Shown here: in pieces, positions 1-7,512 of the stretch | Layout: every line of letters starts with the position of its first letter | Position numbering within the stretch: the stretch's first letter is position 1 | Origin: Brevibacillus brevis | Lineage (GTDB): Bacteria > Bacillota > Bacilli > Brevibacillales > Brevibacillaceae | DNA length: 64,000 nt | Assembly (NCBI RefSeq): GCF_900637055.1 | Contig: NZ_LR134338.1 | Span: forward strand, 1,801,001-1,865,000 | Direction: 5' to 3' | Position numbers and translations under genes: made by a program | Notes under the pieces: model-generated | Database searches by the model: none | What the model saw: the letters and a program-made list of their open reading frames with translations, nothing else | What the model was told of the DNA's origin: nothing

Positions 1-69
1 TTGGAAAAAACACCCGGGCAACACCTATGTACATTTTCCTATGATTACGAAGAATATGATGCGGTGTAA
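1..69 (+). CDS. 3' end of an unidentified gene (partial)
   Basis: Frame 1 is open from the first base and stops at a TAA ending at 69, giving 22 residues with an acidic, aromatic tail (CTFSYDYEEYDAV). It is most likely the C-terminus of a gene entering from the left. The first codon is TTG, so a very small independent ORF cannot be excluded, but no ribosome binding site is visible. The product cannot be identified. Confidence 0.3.
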   Translation: MEKTPGQHLCTFSYDYEEYDAV

Positions 70-166
70 TTTGGAAAAGAGAGCGGAAACGCTAGAGCGC
101 CGTGGCTTTGTCTATCGGCTTCGTTTCTAGTTTTGTTTTTTGACAAAAAAGTTATCATGGAGAGTA

Positions 167-223
167 TTGTCAAAGCCAATTGGGAATGATAATATTTATC
201 AATAAGAGTGATATTCATTATCA
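167..223 (+). promoter_or_regulatory. Fur-controlled promoter with two Fur boxes
   Basis: TTGTCA (167-172) and TAATAT (190-195) are 17 bp apart and make a plausible sigma-A promoter. Two 15-bp palindromes fit the Fur 7-1-7 consensus TGATAATNATTATCA with one mismatch each: TGATAATATTTATCA at 187-201, which covers the -10 box, and TGATATTCATTATCA at 209-223. Iron-bound Fur here should block transcription of the DUF2325 gene. The sites are read directly; the regulation is inferred. Confidence 0.8.
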
Positions 224-286
224 ATTAGCATTCTGAGAACAAAACATAAATCCTACATTCACCCAAATTTAAGGAGGTAACAAGTT

Positions 287-568
287 ATGTCATCCATTTT
301 AGTAATTGGCGGAGATCGCCTGGGCAATATTATCGAATTTCTGCAAGGTCAAGGCTTCAAGGATATTCACCACGTAACTGGACGGAAAAGCTCGCAAACC
401 GGGGTGAAAATTCCAGCTGGTATCCACATGATTTTGGTGTTGACTGATTTCGTCAATCACAACTTGGCCAAAACAGTGAAAAACCAAGCCAAAGATCGCG
501 AGCTGCCCATCGTTTTCTGCAAGCGCTCGTGTTCTGCGATTGCCAAAGCTTTTGATCTCACTGCGTAA
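287..568 (+). CDS. DUF2325 family protein, Fur-regulated
   Basis: A 93-residue protein matching the DUF2325 family of Bacillota: an N-terminal ILVIGGDRLGNI Rossmann-like strand-loop-helix, a central strand ending in DFVNHNLAKTVKNQAK, and a C-terminal PIVFCKRSCSAIAKAF segment with two cysteines. A strong AAGGAGGT ribosome binding site precedes the ATG. Two Fur boxes lie about 60-100 bp upstream, so it is probably induced when iron is scarce. The biochemical role of the family is not established; the glycine-rich start suggests nucleotide or cofactor binding. The next small gene (633-779) is probably cotranscribed. The family call is firm, the function open. Confidence 0.8.
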   Translation: MSSILVIGGDRLGNIIEFLQGQGFKDIHHVTGRKSSQTGVKIPAGIHMILVLTDFVNHNLAKTVKNQAKDRELPIVFCKRSCSAIAKAFDLTA

Positions 569-632
569 ATACATACTCTCCAGATCGGGCAGACTACGAG
601 CGTGAGTCTGACACCAACGGAGGAATGACGCA

Positions 633-779
633 ATGGAACAGAATCGTTTGGGTGAACTGCCTATCGCACAGCTTACGGCCGCTCAGCTGCAACAATTAAA
701 ACAGGCAGAAGAACAAATCAACACAGAAGGTCCAAATGTATATCTTATTGCATTAGAGAAGCAATCCCCGTCCTCCTAG
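633..779 (+). CDS. Small 48-residue protein downstream of the DUF2325 gene
   Basis: ATG at 633 follows GGAGG at 619-623 and encodes 48 residues ending in a TAG at 777-779. The sequence is hydrophilic with a Gln/Ala/Leu-rich helical centre (LTAAQLQQLKQAEEQI) and no membrane segment. The stop lies inside the loop of the intrinsic terminator at 766-792, so the gene closes this short transcript. It probably shares the Fur-controlled promoter with the DUF2325 gene. No family was recognised, and the size and helix would suit a small partner or regulator. Confidence 0.65.
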   Translation: MEQNRLGELPIAQLTAAQLQQLKQAEEQINTEGPNVYLIALEKQSPSS

Positions 780-792
780 ACGGGGTTTTTTT
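766..792 (+). terminator. Intrinsic terminator of the DUF2325 operon
   Basis: The stem CCCCGTC/GACGGGG encloses a 6-nt loop and is followed by seven T. It overlaps the stop codon of the 48-residue gene. Confidence 0.85.
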
Positions 793-809
793 GTTGAATC
801 GTATGCTTC

Positions 810-1066
810 TCACTTGAATACGTATTGCTCCAGTTGCATTTTGAGGGCGTCAATTCCGATGGCGAAGCCCAAGCATTGGCTGGATTGAATGATGAATGCA
901 TTGAGACCAACGACTTCCCCATTCAAATTAATGAGTGGACCTCCGCTATTTCCTGGGTTAATGGCAGCATCCGTCTGAAAAATTTCTTCGTACATACGCT
1001 TCGCAACCTGTAAGCGACGGTTTTTGGCACTGATGATTCCCGCTGTCACAGAATTTTCCAAACCCA
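810..1066 (-). pseudogene. HtrA-like serine protease, 3' segment (separated by the inserted element)
   Basis: This segment encodes the last 85 residues of a trypsin-like S1C (HtrA/DegP family) protease: [18 protein letters not shown], then the nucleophile motif [19 protein letters not shown]. It lacks its own start. The rest of the gene (residues 1-155) lies at 4299-4763, 3.2 kb away on the same strand. Joining the segments at the att core gives an uninterrupted 240-residue protein with catalytic His90, Asp120 and Ser196. There is no PDZ domain and no clear signal peptide, unlike typical HtrA, so the product may act inside the cell. Upstream the frame runs on into element DNA and makes no sense there. 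Listed as an interrupted gene rather than a decayed one, because every catalytic residue is intact. Confidence 0.85.
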
Positions 1067-1084
1067 GTGGGGAACCACCTGTCG
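1067..1084. other. attL of the serine-recombinase element
   Basis: The core GTGGGGAACC (1067-1076) joins host protease sequence on the left to the element arm CCACCTGT (1075-1082). That arm is the exact inverted repeat of ACAGGTGG in attR. Confidence 0.7.
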
Positions 1085-1110
1085 CCATACAGGCAAAAAC
1101 AGGGGCAATT

Positions 1111-2562
1111 TTAGTGAAAAGACAACAGATGCAGGCAAACCCTACGATTTTTCTGACCAGAGGCAGCGTCTGTTGCTTCCGCGTCAACACGTTGGATGAC
1201 TGTGCATACGAGCAATCGCCGTTCTTTTTCTTTGGCATGTGTCCAAATGAGCTGCCAATTGGAAAGCGCATCTAGATCAAGCGGTTGTCCTTTTGCAAAA
1301 GCAGAGTAAGTCTGTTCCCGTTCTTTTGCAGCCAGTTCCAACGCACTGATTTTCTCTCGTAATGCAGAAAGAGTAAGGAATCCCTCTTCATAAGCCTGTT
1401 CCCAGCGCTTCCTTCGAATTTGCAGCTGTTGCTCGGTTTCTTTCGCGGGAGCGCGGGAATTCGCTTGTAACACAGTCTGATACACTTCCTTCACCGCAGC
1501 GATGGACTCTGGCGAATACTGCATCAGCTCGTGCACAATGGCTTTTTCCAAGCGATCCTCCCGTATGGCAGGAGCATCACACGTACCAGCCAGCTTGTTT
1601 TTACACAAGTAGTAGCGGTGCGTGTAACGTTTTTCTCCTTTTCCGGTGATCGTGGTTGTTTTCCCGCGCATCGAGGAGCCACAACGCGAGCAGTACAGCA
1701 ATCCGGAAAAGAGGTAGCGGGAGCTGAGAACGCGGGGATGGCTTGTTCCGCGAGCACTCATCCGCTCCTGGACCCGCGAGAAGCATGATTGATCGATGAT
1801 GGCCGGGTGAGTCGCCTCTTCGATAATCCATTCCTCAGGGTCATTGCGTTGTTGATCGGCGTCAGCGTAATTCCAACGCAACGCACCATGATAGACCGGA
1901 TTTTTCAACAGGCGAAGCACGGCACTTGCACTCCATGAAGCGCCATTTTTGCCGCGCAATCCGGATTGATTCGCCCATTCAGCGATTTGGCGCGGAGATT
2001 CGCCTCGATCATAGCGCTCGAACATGCTGCGTACGCCAGCTGCTTCCCTTTGATTCACGACCAGCGTTCCTCGCACCAGATTGTATCCATACGGTGCAGG
2101 TCCTCCTGGTCGTTTTCGTTCTCTTGCCATCTGACTCATTCCCAGCTTGACCCGTTCCGCCAAGTTTTCCCGTTCCCATTGTGCGAGGGCAGCCACTAAG
2201 GTTATAAAGAGTCGCCCGATTGCCGTAGTCGTATCGTATACCTCGGTGCAGCTTTTAAAGTGTACCGCATATCGATCGAACTCCTGCAGGAGCTGATACA
2301 AATCAAGAACAGAGCGCGTGAGCCGATCGAGTCGATAGACGAGTACGACATCGATTTCACCCGTTCGGATATCCTGCAGGAGCTGACCGAGTGCGGGGCG
2401 ATTCGTATCTTTGGCACTTGCGCCTTCATCTGCATAGACTGCATGGACTTCCCATCCTTGGGAGTGAATGTACGAGAGCAGCTTTTCCCTTTGAGCGGGG
2501 ATCGAAAACCCTTCGCGTGCCTGATCCTCCGTACTGACTCGAATGTAGACGGCCGTTCGCAT
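1111..2562 (-). CDS. Large serine recombinase (site-specific integrase/excisionase)
   Basis: A 483-residue member of the large serine recombinase family, related in layout to SpoIVCA. It should excise or integrate the surrounding element through a 5'-phosphoserine DNA intermediate. The N-terminal resolvase domain has the nucleophile Ser10 in YIRVSTEDQ, then [10 protein letters not shown] and the [15 protein letters not shown] helix. A recombinase domain (PYGYNLVRG to [10 protein letters not shown]) follows, then a zinc ribbon (CSRCGSS ... [12 protein letters not shown]) and a C-terminal coiled segment. The start is set at ATG 2562 because AGGGAGGA sits just upstream; an in-frame GTG at 2580 lies ahead of that site. 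The 3' end is about 35 bp inside attL, a usual position for an integrase gene. No directionality factor gene was found. Confidence 0.93.
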   Translation of the reverse strand: MRTAVYIRVSTEDQAREGFSIPAQREKLLSYIHSQGWEVHAVYADEGASAKDTNRPALGQLLQDIRTGEIDVVLVYRLDRLTRSVLDLYQLLQEFDRYAVHFKSCTEVYDTTTAIGRLFITLVAALAQWERENLAERVKLGMSQMARERKRPGGPAPYGYNLVRGTLVVNQREAAGVRSMFERYDRGESPRQIAEWANQSGLRGKNGASWSASAVLRLLKNPVYHGALRWNYADADQQRNDPEEWIIEEATHPAIIDQSCFSRVQERMSARGTSHPRVLSSRYLFSGLLYCSRCGSSMRGKTTTITGKGEKRYTHRYYLCKNKLAGTCDAPAIREDRLEKAIVHELMQYSPESIAAVKEVYQTVLQANSRAPAKETEQQLQIRRKRWEQAYEEGFLTLSALREKISALELAAKEREQTYSAFAKGQPLDLDALSNWQLIWTHAKEKERRLLVCTVIQRVDAEATDAASGQKNRRVCLHLLSFH

Positions 2563-2633
2563 CGCACGTCCTCCCTTCACCTCGGGTTGCTAGAGTGTAC
2601 AGCAAAAGGGAGGAGCTTATGCCTGACCGCAAA

Positions 2634-2673
2634 TAAAAAACCCCGCTTATCCGTCTTGGACAAGTGGGGTTAT
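2634..2673 (-). terminator. Terminator after the HxlR gene
   Basis: Read on the minus strand, AACCCCACTTGTCC pairs with GGATAAGCGGGGTT (two G-U pairs) and is followed by a T-rich run, directly after the HxlR stop codon. Confidence 0.75.
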
Positions 2674-2674
2674 G

Positions 2675-2995
2675 CTACATCCATTTTTGGCCCCATTCGT
2701 GAATGGAATCAATGACAGGACGCAGATCTTTTCCTTTTTCGGTCAATTCGTACTCAATGCGAACCGGGATCTCTGGGTACACTTTGCGCTCCAAAATCTC
2801 TAGCTCCTCCAGCTCCTTCAGCCTTTCAGAGAGCATTTTATCACTCATATGCGGAACCATTTCGCGGATATCTTTGAATCGTACAGTCCCACGTAGCAAC
2901 ACATGAATAATCAGGCCAGTCCAGCGTTTTCCAAGGACGTTTATTGCACATTCATATTTTGGACACATGTGTTCGCCAGAAAAATCTTGACTCAT
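2675..2995 (-). CDS. HxlR-family winged-helix regulator
   Basis: About 106 residues forming a complete HxlR domain: CPKYECAINVLGKRWTGLIIHVLL, then FKDIREMVPHMSDKMLSERLKELEE as recognition helix, a beta-wing (LERKVYPEIPVRIEYELTEKGKDL) and a terminal helix. The start at 2995 is preceded by AGAGGTGA; an upstream in-frame ATG at 3022 lacks a good site. The two conserved cysteines (MCPKYEC) are typical of redox- or electrophile-sensing HxlR proteins. It is divergent from the YheC/YheD gene with a 200-bp gap, so control of that gene or of the recombinase is a reasonable inference. It has its own terminator. Confidence 0.88.
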   Translation of the reverse strand: MSQDFSGEHMCPKYECAINVLGKRWTGLIIHVLLRGTVRFKDIREMVPHMSDKMLSERLKELEELEILERKVYPEIPVRIEYELTEKGKDLRPVIDSIHEWGQKWM

Positions 2996-3153
2996 ATCGG
3001 CGTCACCTCTATCTAGCAGCATTATTGTTGCCCTTTATTCTAACAGATTAGCTTGAAAAAAGTAAGTAACGAAAAGTTGGAATGACACTTTGTCAATGGC
3101 TGAGAAGCCAAGCCCGTTTTCATGGACAAATGTTTCCCTATAAGGTGTCCACA

Positions 3154-3162
3154 CATACACTA
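3154..3162 (+). promoter_or_regulatory. Possible mother-cell sigma factor -10 element
   Basis: CATACACTA fits the sigma-K -10 pattern CATANNNTA and the sigma-E pattern CATACANT. It lies 34 bp upstream of the YheC/YheD gene. No convincing -35 is seen at the expected spacing, so this is suggestive only. Confidence 0.3.
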
Positions 3163-3196
3163 ATCGCGAAAGAAAAGAAGCAAAGAGGGTGTTACG

Positions 3197-4291
3197 ATGC
3201 TTCCAAAACGGGTAATCGGCATTTTAACCTGGCGGGAGGGTGTACGCTTTGAGGAACCAGATTATTTGCGAAGGCTGGTTCAAACAGGGCAAAAGCTAGG
3301 CGCACAAATCTACCTGTTTTCGCATCAGGATGTCAATGTTCCCGCAAGAAAGATCAAGGGCTTCATCCCCAAACCAAACGGGGGCTGGATGAGCAAATCG
3401 TTCCCTTGGCCAAAAGTTGTCATTGATCGGTACCGACGCAGGGTAAAGGAGTATATCCGGCTGCGAAATAGCGATCTGTTTTTCTTTGCAAACAGTCCGT
3501 TCAGTAAGAAATGGAGAGTGACGAATCTGCTCGCTTCCGATGAACGCGTCAAACGTTGGATTCCGGAGACGCATGTTTACGAAAAAGGCTTGGTCCGCAA
3601 CATGCTCGCACGCCATGGGCTCGTCTATGTCAAGCCAGGCAATGGCACAGGGGGAAGAAGCATCCTCAGAGTGAAGAGCAGCGGTAAGGAGTATAGCCTC
3701 TCTGGACGTGACAAAAAGCATAACCATCGCGTGGCTCGGATTGGCACGGTGGAAGGCGTGGAAAGATGGGTCAAAACGTGGGTGGAGGAACAGCGCATTC
3801 GCGATGGCAATTTCCTGGTTCAGCAAGGTTTGGACTTAGGACTGCTGCGCAAGCATGTCGTCGATGTACGGGTATTGATTCAAAAGGACGAGCGTGGGGA
3901 ATGGGTGGTGACAGGCTGTGCAGTACGTATGGGGGAGAACGGCAGTGCTACTTCCAATTTGCACGGGGGAGGCAGAGCGATTCCCTTTGAATGGTTTATG
4001 TTCAAGCGATTTGGAGAGGAGCGGGGGGAGCTGATCAAACAGGAATGTCATCAGCTTGCTCTCGATGTAGCAAACACGCTCGAGGATTATTTCGGTCGCA
4101 TGATGGAATTCGGATTGGACATTGGGGTGGATGTGGACGGACGTGCGTGGTTAATCGAAGTGAATCCCAAGCCGGGGAGAGAGGTTTTTCGCCAGATGGG
4201 TGACATGGCGCTATACAAAAAGGCGATAGCTCGTCCCGTTCAATTTGCGCTGTATTTGGCCCGGAACCAGGCTCGTTTTTTGTCTCTTTGA
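3197..4291 (+). CDS. YheC/YheD-family ATP-grasp protein (spore-coat associated type)
   Basis: A 364-residue protein of the YheC/YheD family, whose B. subtilis members are sporulation-expressed and spore-associated. The N-terminal domain (VIGILTWREG) is followed by an ATP-grasp fold: VYVKPGNGTGGRSILRV for nucleotide binding, DVRVLIQKDERGEW, and the metal-binding stretch DIGVDVDGRAWLIEVNPKPGR. ATG 3197 is preceded by AGAGGGTG. The stop lies 7 bp before attR, so the gene belongs to the element. A possible sigma-K/E -10 lies upstream. A sporulation-type cargo gene is one reason to suspect the element takes part in spore development. The substrate is unknown; the family is thought to ligate amino-group compounds. 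Confidence 0.88.
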   Translation: MLPKRVIGILTWREGVRFEEPDYLRRLVQTGQKLGAQIYLFSHQDVNVPARKIKGFIPKPNGGWMSKSFPWPKVVIDRYRRRVKEYIRLRNSDLFFFANSPFSKKWRVTNLLASDERVKRWIPETHVYEKGLVRNMLARHGLVYVKPGNGTGGRSILRVKSSGKEYSLSGRDKKHNHRVARIGTVEGVERWVKTWVEEQRIRDGNFLVQQGLDLGLLRKHVVDVRVLIQKDERGEWVVTGCAVRMGENGSATSNLHGGGRAIPFEWFMFKRFGEERGELIKQECHQLALDVANTLEDYFGRMMEFGLDIGVDVDGRAWLIEVNPKPGREVFRQMGDMALYKKAIARPVQFALYLARNQARFLSL

Positions 4292-4293
4292 AC

Positions 4294-4307
4294 ACAGGTG
4301 GAGAACC
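4294..4307. other. attR of the serine-recombinase element
   Basis: The element arm ACAGGTGG (4294-4301) runs into the core GTGGAGAACC (4298-4307), and host protease sequence continues to the right. Joined to attL, the reconstructed attP is ACAGGTGG-RGAA-CCACCTGT, a perfect 8-bp inverted repeat around a 4-bp centre. Confidence 0.7.
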
Positions 4308-4763
4308 GACGCTGATGACCCATTCTCCTACTTTTGTATGAGAGGAGTTGCCTAGTGGCAGCGGGTATAGCTTGCAGTCTGCATCAATTTTGATGACGGC
4401 GTAATCCCGGACTCGATCGGCTATAATGCGGTTGGCTTCAAACACTCTACCGTTATATAGCTTCACGAAAATATTTTTGGATTTGCCGATGACATGCTCG
4501 CTCGTCAAGATATACCCTTTCGGATGAAAAAGAAATCCGGAGCCAAAGCTTCGTTCCATGGGTGGAGAATTATCTTCATGATCAATGAGGCTGCGAATTA
4601 ACGAATCCACGTCTTTGGAATGGGGAGCATCCTCGGTCACGATGGAGACTACTCCCTCTTGAACTCGCTCGACAATGGGAACGAAGAAATTAAATGGGTG
4701 CAGACTGCTGCTGCTCACAGGGTACTTTACCCGCGTATATTGGGACCATTTTTTACTTTTCAC
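4299..4763 (-). pseudogene. HtrA-like serine protease, 5' segment (separated by the inserted element)
   Basis: Residues 1-155 of the split S1C protease. A GTG start at 4763 follows GGGGGAGAG. The segment contains FGSGFLFHPKGYILTSEHVIG with catalytic His90 and RVRDYAVIKI with catalytic Asp120, and ends at VGEWVISVGSP, where other HtrA proteins continue with LGLE. That continuation lies at 1066 and below. In the present arrangement translation would run into element DNA and add about 87 unrelated residues before a stop near 4035. The N-terminus (MKSKKWSQYTRVKYPV) has no obvious signal peptide or membrane anchor. Without excision the product lacks the serine nucleophile and should be inactive. 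Confidence 0.85.
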
Positions 4764-5009
4764 CGATCTCTCCCCCTACAGCAGATAGGTATGTATCATC
4801 CTATGGGGAGCGGAGAGGGAAGGGACGCCCAATTTCTAGTCGAGTGTATGGATATATCATTAATTTTGATTGATATAATAAAGAAATAGCATTGGTATAA
4901 TTATTTAAATCCATTTATAATAACATGTAGTTAAAGAATATTTTGAACATAAAGGCTAAGTCCTAGCCGCTAGAGAGAGAAAAAGAACGGTAACGGAGGA
5001 TGCGAAGAG

Positions 5010-5544
5010 ATGGATGTTAAAACGATCATACTGGGTTTCTTGAGCTATGGGGGAAATGAGTGGCTACGATATTAAGCAAGCGTTTACAAACAGTATTGGA
5101 TTCTTTTATGACGCTAGCTTTGGTGCTATTTATCCAGCATTGCGCAAACTGGAGGAAGAAGGCTTCGTGACGAAGCAAGAAATCATTCAGTCTGGCAAGC
5201 CGAACAAGATTTTGTACCGTATTACAGAAGCCGGAAAACAATCTTTCCGTCAAGAAATCCAGACGCCTATCTTGCCGCCAGTATTGCGTTCAGACATGCT
5301 GGTTAAGATTTTCTTCGGCAAGAGCCGCACGATCGACGAACAAAAGGATTTGCTAGAGGGCTGTTTGGATACACAACGTCAATTGCTTCAACAAAGTAAG
5401 GCCTCTTATAAAAAGCTGGAAGTGAATTTTGACGAATATCAACGTTTTTGCTGGGAGTATACCATTCATCATCTGGAGTCAACGATTTCCTTTATGGAAC
5501 AAAAGATGACTTCCTTGTTGAAACAACCAGCTTATTCCGTTTAG
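5010..5544 (+). pseudogene. PadR-family regulator with an N-terminal frameshift
   Basis: The natural start is ATG 5010 behind GGAGG (4995-4999) and reads MDVKTIILGFLSYG. The frame then breaks at a run of five G (5049-5053) and stops after a few codons. In the +1-shifted frame from 5047 the protein continues as GEMSGYDIKQAF, FFYDASFGAIYPALRKLEEEGFV (winged helix) and a C-terminal helical dimerisation region ending at 5544. Removing one G gives a normal PadR regulator of about 177 residues. ATG 5047 could start a shortened protein, but it has no ribosome binding site and lacks helix 1. A sequencing error, a true mutation or slippage could explain the break. Confidence 0.8.
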
Positions 5545-5552
5545 CCACATAA

Positions 5553-5597
5553 AGCGAAGGGCTCATGTCTTGTGAACAATGAGCCCTTCGCTTATTT
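5553..5597. terminator. Bidirectional terminator between padR and the M29 peptidase
   Basis: GCGAAGGGCTCAT pairs perfectly with ATGAGCCCTTCGC across a 12-nt loop and is flanked by A-rich and T-rich tracts, so it can serve both convergent genes. Confidence 0.88.
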
Positions 5598-5601
5598 TCA
5601 T

Positions 5602-6714
5602 TTATTTAAGGTTTTCTGGATTGAGGCATTCGAGCTCTGGTACAACGAAACGTCCGTCTTTGCGGATCAGACGATCGTCAAACCAAATTTCCCCACCGCC
5701 CCATTCAGGACGTTGAATCATAACCAAGTCCCAGTGAATGGAGGATTTGTTTCCGTTAAACGCTTCATCGTAGGCCTGTCCTGGTGTGAAGTGGAAGCTT
5801 CCATCGATTTTTTCGTCGAAGAGGATGTCTTTCATCGGGTTTTGGATGTATGGATTCACGCCAATCGCGAATTCCCCAACGAATCTGGCACCTTCATCAG
5901 TATCAAAGATTTCATTGATCTTCTCTGTATCGTTTGCAGTTGCCTCGACGATTTTGCCATCCTTGAAGGTCAGCTTGATATTGTCGTATGTAAAGCCTTG
6001 GTAAGGAGATGGCGTGTTGTACGCGATCGTGCCGTTGACGGAATCACGGACAGGAGCAGTGAATACTTCTCCGTCAGGGATGTTGGCTTCACCTGCACAT
6101 TTGATTGCCGGAATATCTTTGATGGAGAAGGTCAGATCAGTGCCTGGCCCTACGATACGCACCTTGTCGGTTTTCTCCATCAGCTCGACCAGACTGTCCA
6201 TGGCTTTATCCATTTTGCCGTAATCCAGTGTGCACACTTTGAAATAGAAATCTTCGAAAGCGGCGGTGCTCATATTAGCCAACTGAGCCATAGATGCATT
6301 TGGATAGCGAAGCACGACCCATTTGGTATGCGGTACGCGAATATCCAGTACAGGACGCGCTAGCAGCTTGGAGTGCAGCTGCATTTTGTCTCCAGGCACA
6401 TCAGAGAGCTCACTAATGTTGTCGCCGCCGCGGATGCCAATGTAGCAATCCATTTGCTTCATGAAAGCCACATCTGCTTCACGCATGATACCCAATTGTG
6501 TTTCGTTGGCACCCATCAAGAGTTCGCGCTGAACGGATTGGTCGATCAGTTGGACAAACGGATTTCCCCCAGCTTCGTATACTTTTGCAATTACGGCTTT
6601 TGTCAGATCGGTAACGTTCCCAATGGAGTAAATTAAAACGTTTTCACCAGGCTTGACAGTCACCGAATAGTTGACGAGGACGTCAGCCAGCTTTTCAATT
6701 CGTGGATCTTTCAT
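5602..6714 (-). CDS. M29-family aminopeptidase (AmpS-like)
   Basis: A 370-residue cytoplasmic metalloaminopeptidase of family M29, which trims N-terminal residues from peptides using two metal ions. Family signatures include MKDPRIEKLADVLVNYSVTVKPGENVLI at the start, YIGIRGGDNISELSDVP, the metal-site stretch GEANIPDGEVFTAPVRDSVNGTI, and the C-terminal RPEWGGGEIWFDDRLIRKDG. The start at 6714 matches the family N-terminus; GAGGGA lies 12 nt upstream. An in-frame extension to 6768 has no family match. Single gene with its own terminator. Confidence 0.92.
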   Translation of the reverse strand: MKDPRIEKLADVLVNYSVTVKPGENVLIYSIGNVTDLTKAVIAKVYEAGGNPFVQLIDQSVQRELLMGANETQLGIMREADVAFMKQMDCYIGIRGGDNISELSDVPGDKMQLHSKLLARPVLDIRVPHTKWVVLRYPNASMAQLANMSTAAFEDFYFKVCTLDYGKMDKAMDSLVELMEKTDKVRIVGPGTDLTFSIKDIPAIKCAGEANIPDGEVFTAPVRDSVNGTIAYNTPSPYQGFTYDNIKLTFKDGKIVEATANDTEKINEIFDTDEGARFVGEFAIGVNPYIQNPMKDILFDEKIDGSFHFTPGQAYDEAFNGNKSSIHWDLVMIQRPEWGGGEIWFDDRLIRKDGRFVVPELECLNPENLK

Positions 6715-6774
6715 AGGAAGGGGATCCCTCGCTTTCCATATCATTCTTTTCCATTGTACACAACTCAAACAGAA

Positions 6775-6801
6775 AAAAGCTACCCACTGACGAGGGTAGC
6801 T
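6775..6801 (-). terminator. Terminator of the YjcZ-like gene at 6.9 kb
   Basis: On the minus strand GCTACCC and GGGTAGC enclose an 8-nt loop followed by TTTTTT. It sits downstream of the small gene at 6888-6980. Confidence 0.85.
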
Positions 6802-6887
6802 TACGGAGGAAACGCGCTTGAAGGATTCGGTACTTCATGTATATGCAACGACCTGCTGAATATGGCTATATCTTCGGGGAAGAAAGA

Positions 6888-6980
6888 TTAGTCGCAGCTG
6901 CACCCGATAATAACCAGCAGGATGAAAAGAATCAAAACCAGAGTGAAGCCGTCGAATTCTCCATTAAAGATGCCGCTCAT
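6888..6980 (-). CDS. YjcZ-family small sporulation membrane peptide
   Basis: A 30-residue peptide, MSGIFNGEFDGFTLVLILF followed by ILLVIIGCSCD, behind a GAGGAGG site. The layout is that of the YjcZ family: a short Gly/Phe-rich start, then one hydrophobic span of about 15 residues (LVLILFILLVIIG). Family members are sporulation-associated in Bacilli; their function is unknown. The C-terminal CSC is unusual. Two related peptides occur at 39334 and 41553. It has its own terminator at 6775-6801. Confidence 0.7.
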   Translation of the reverse strand: MSGIFNGEFDGFTLVLILFILLVIIGCSCD

Positions 6981-7206
6981 CGAATAAACATCCTCCTCAT
7001 ATGTGTGTTAAGCCTCATGTGCTTACATCTACAACATATGGGTGATCGCATAGGACCGAACCGGGCATCCGCCCATTTTTGAGAAAATTGTTTTGATAAT
7101 CTCTCGTTTTTCATACTCTTGCATTTCTCGATGTTTATTATTCTGAAAAGCAGGAAAAGCTAGAGGATACCAAAAGACTTTGCAAGTATGAAAGGATGTT
7201 TATGTG

Positions 7207-7440
7207 ATGCAAAGATCATTATCAAGCCTACAGCATGATCTGGTCCAAATTACGATTAATGTTGGAGAAGACTTTAAATCCATTGTGTGGAAAGCGCAGT
7301 ACGACATGGACTTCAATACAGAGTGTCTCTTTTGTTTCTCCGAGCAAATTACTGGCTACCGTGTAGAAGATGAAGAAGGAAAAGCGGGGAAAGTCGCTGT
7401 TTGTCCGCATTGTGAAAAAGTAAACGCTATCTACGCGTGA
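7207..7440 (+). CDS. Small protein with two CxxC motifs (probable zinc binding)
   Basis: About 77 residues. The N-terminal half (DLVQITINVGEDFKSIVWKAQYDMDFN) looks like beta strands. The C-terminal half holds CLFC (after FNTE) and CPHC (near the end), spaced about 30 residues apart as in a treble-clef or rubredoxin-like zinc site. ATG 7207 or the GTG at 7204 could start translation; AAAGGATG lies upstream. A strong terminator follows. No named family was recognised, and a DNA/RNA-binding or structural zinc role is a guess. Confidence 0.6.
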   Translation: MQRSLSSLQHDLVQITINVGEDFKSIVWKAQYDMDFNTECLFCFSEQITGYRVEDEEGKAGKVAVCPHCEKVNAIYA

Positions 7441-7461
7441 GATTGAAGTTTGATCGAAAAA

Positions 7462-7500
7462 GAAAGACGATGCTACTTGCTGGCATCGTCTTTTTCTTTC
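7462..7500 (+). terminator. Intrinsic terminator
   Basis: AAAGACGATGC and GCATCGTCTTT form the stem, followed by a T-rich tract, just after the CxxC protein gene. Confidence 0.85.
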
Positions 7501-7512
7501 AAGTTTTAGTAA

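Larger units (their letters stand above)
1067..4302. mobile_element. 3.2-kb serine-recombinase element splitting the HtrA-like gene (skin-like)
   Basis: The ends are fixed by a 10-bp near-repeat, GTGGGGAACC (1067-1076) and GTGGAGAACC (4298-4307), 3,231 bp apart. Both copies fall at the same Gly-Ser-Pro codons of the protease reading frame. Cargo: a large serine recombinase, an HxlR regulator and a YheC/YheD ATP-grasp gene. The differing core base gives Ser codon TCC or TCT, so excision restores the protease whichever side the crossover uses. Known parallels are skin in sigK and similar elements excised by recombinases of the SpoIVCA/SprA type during sporulation. Whether excision here is developmental is inference. 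Confidence 0.85.

Noticed and set aside
810..1271. A 153-residue minus-strand ORF as a free-standing protease gene
   Set aside because: Only residues encoded at or below 1066 match a protease; the upstream part is element DNA. It is the 3' half of the split gene.
4035..4298. C-terminal tail of the 242-residue ORF starting at 4763
   Set aside because: After attR the frame reads antisense through the YheC/YheD gene and has no protease similarity.
5572..6363. 263-residue plus-strand ORF
   Set aside because: Antisense to the M29 aminopeptidase; it has no ribosome binding site and a composition typical of a shadow frame.
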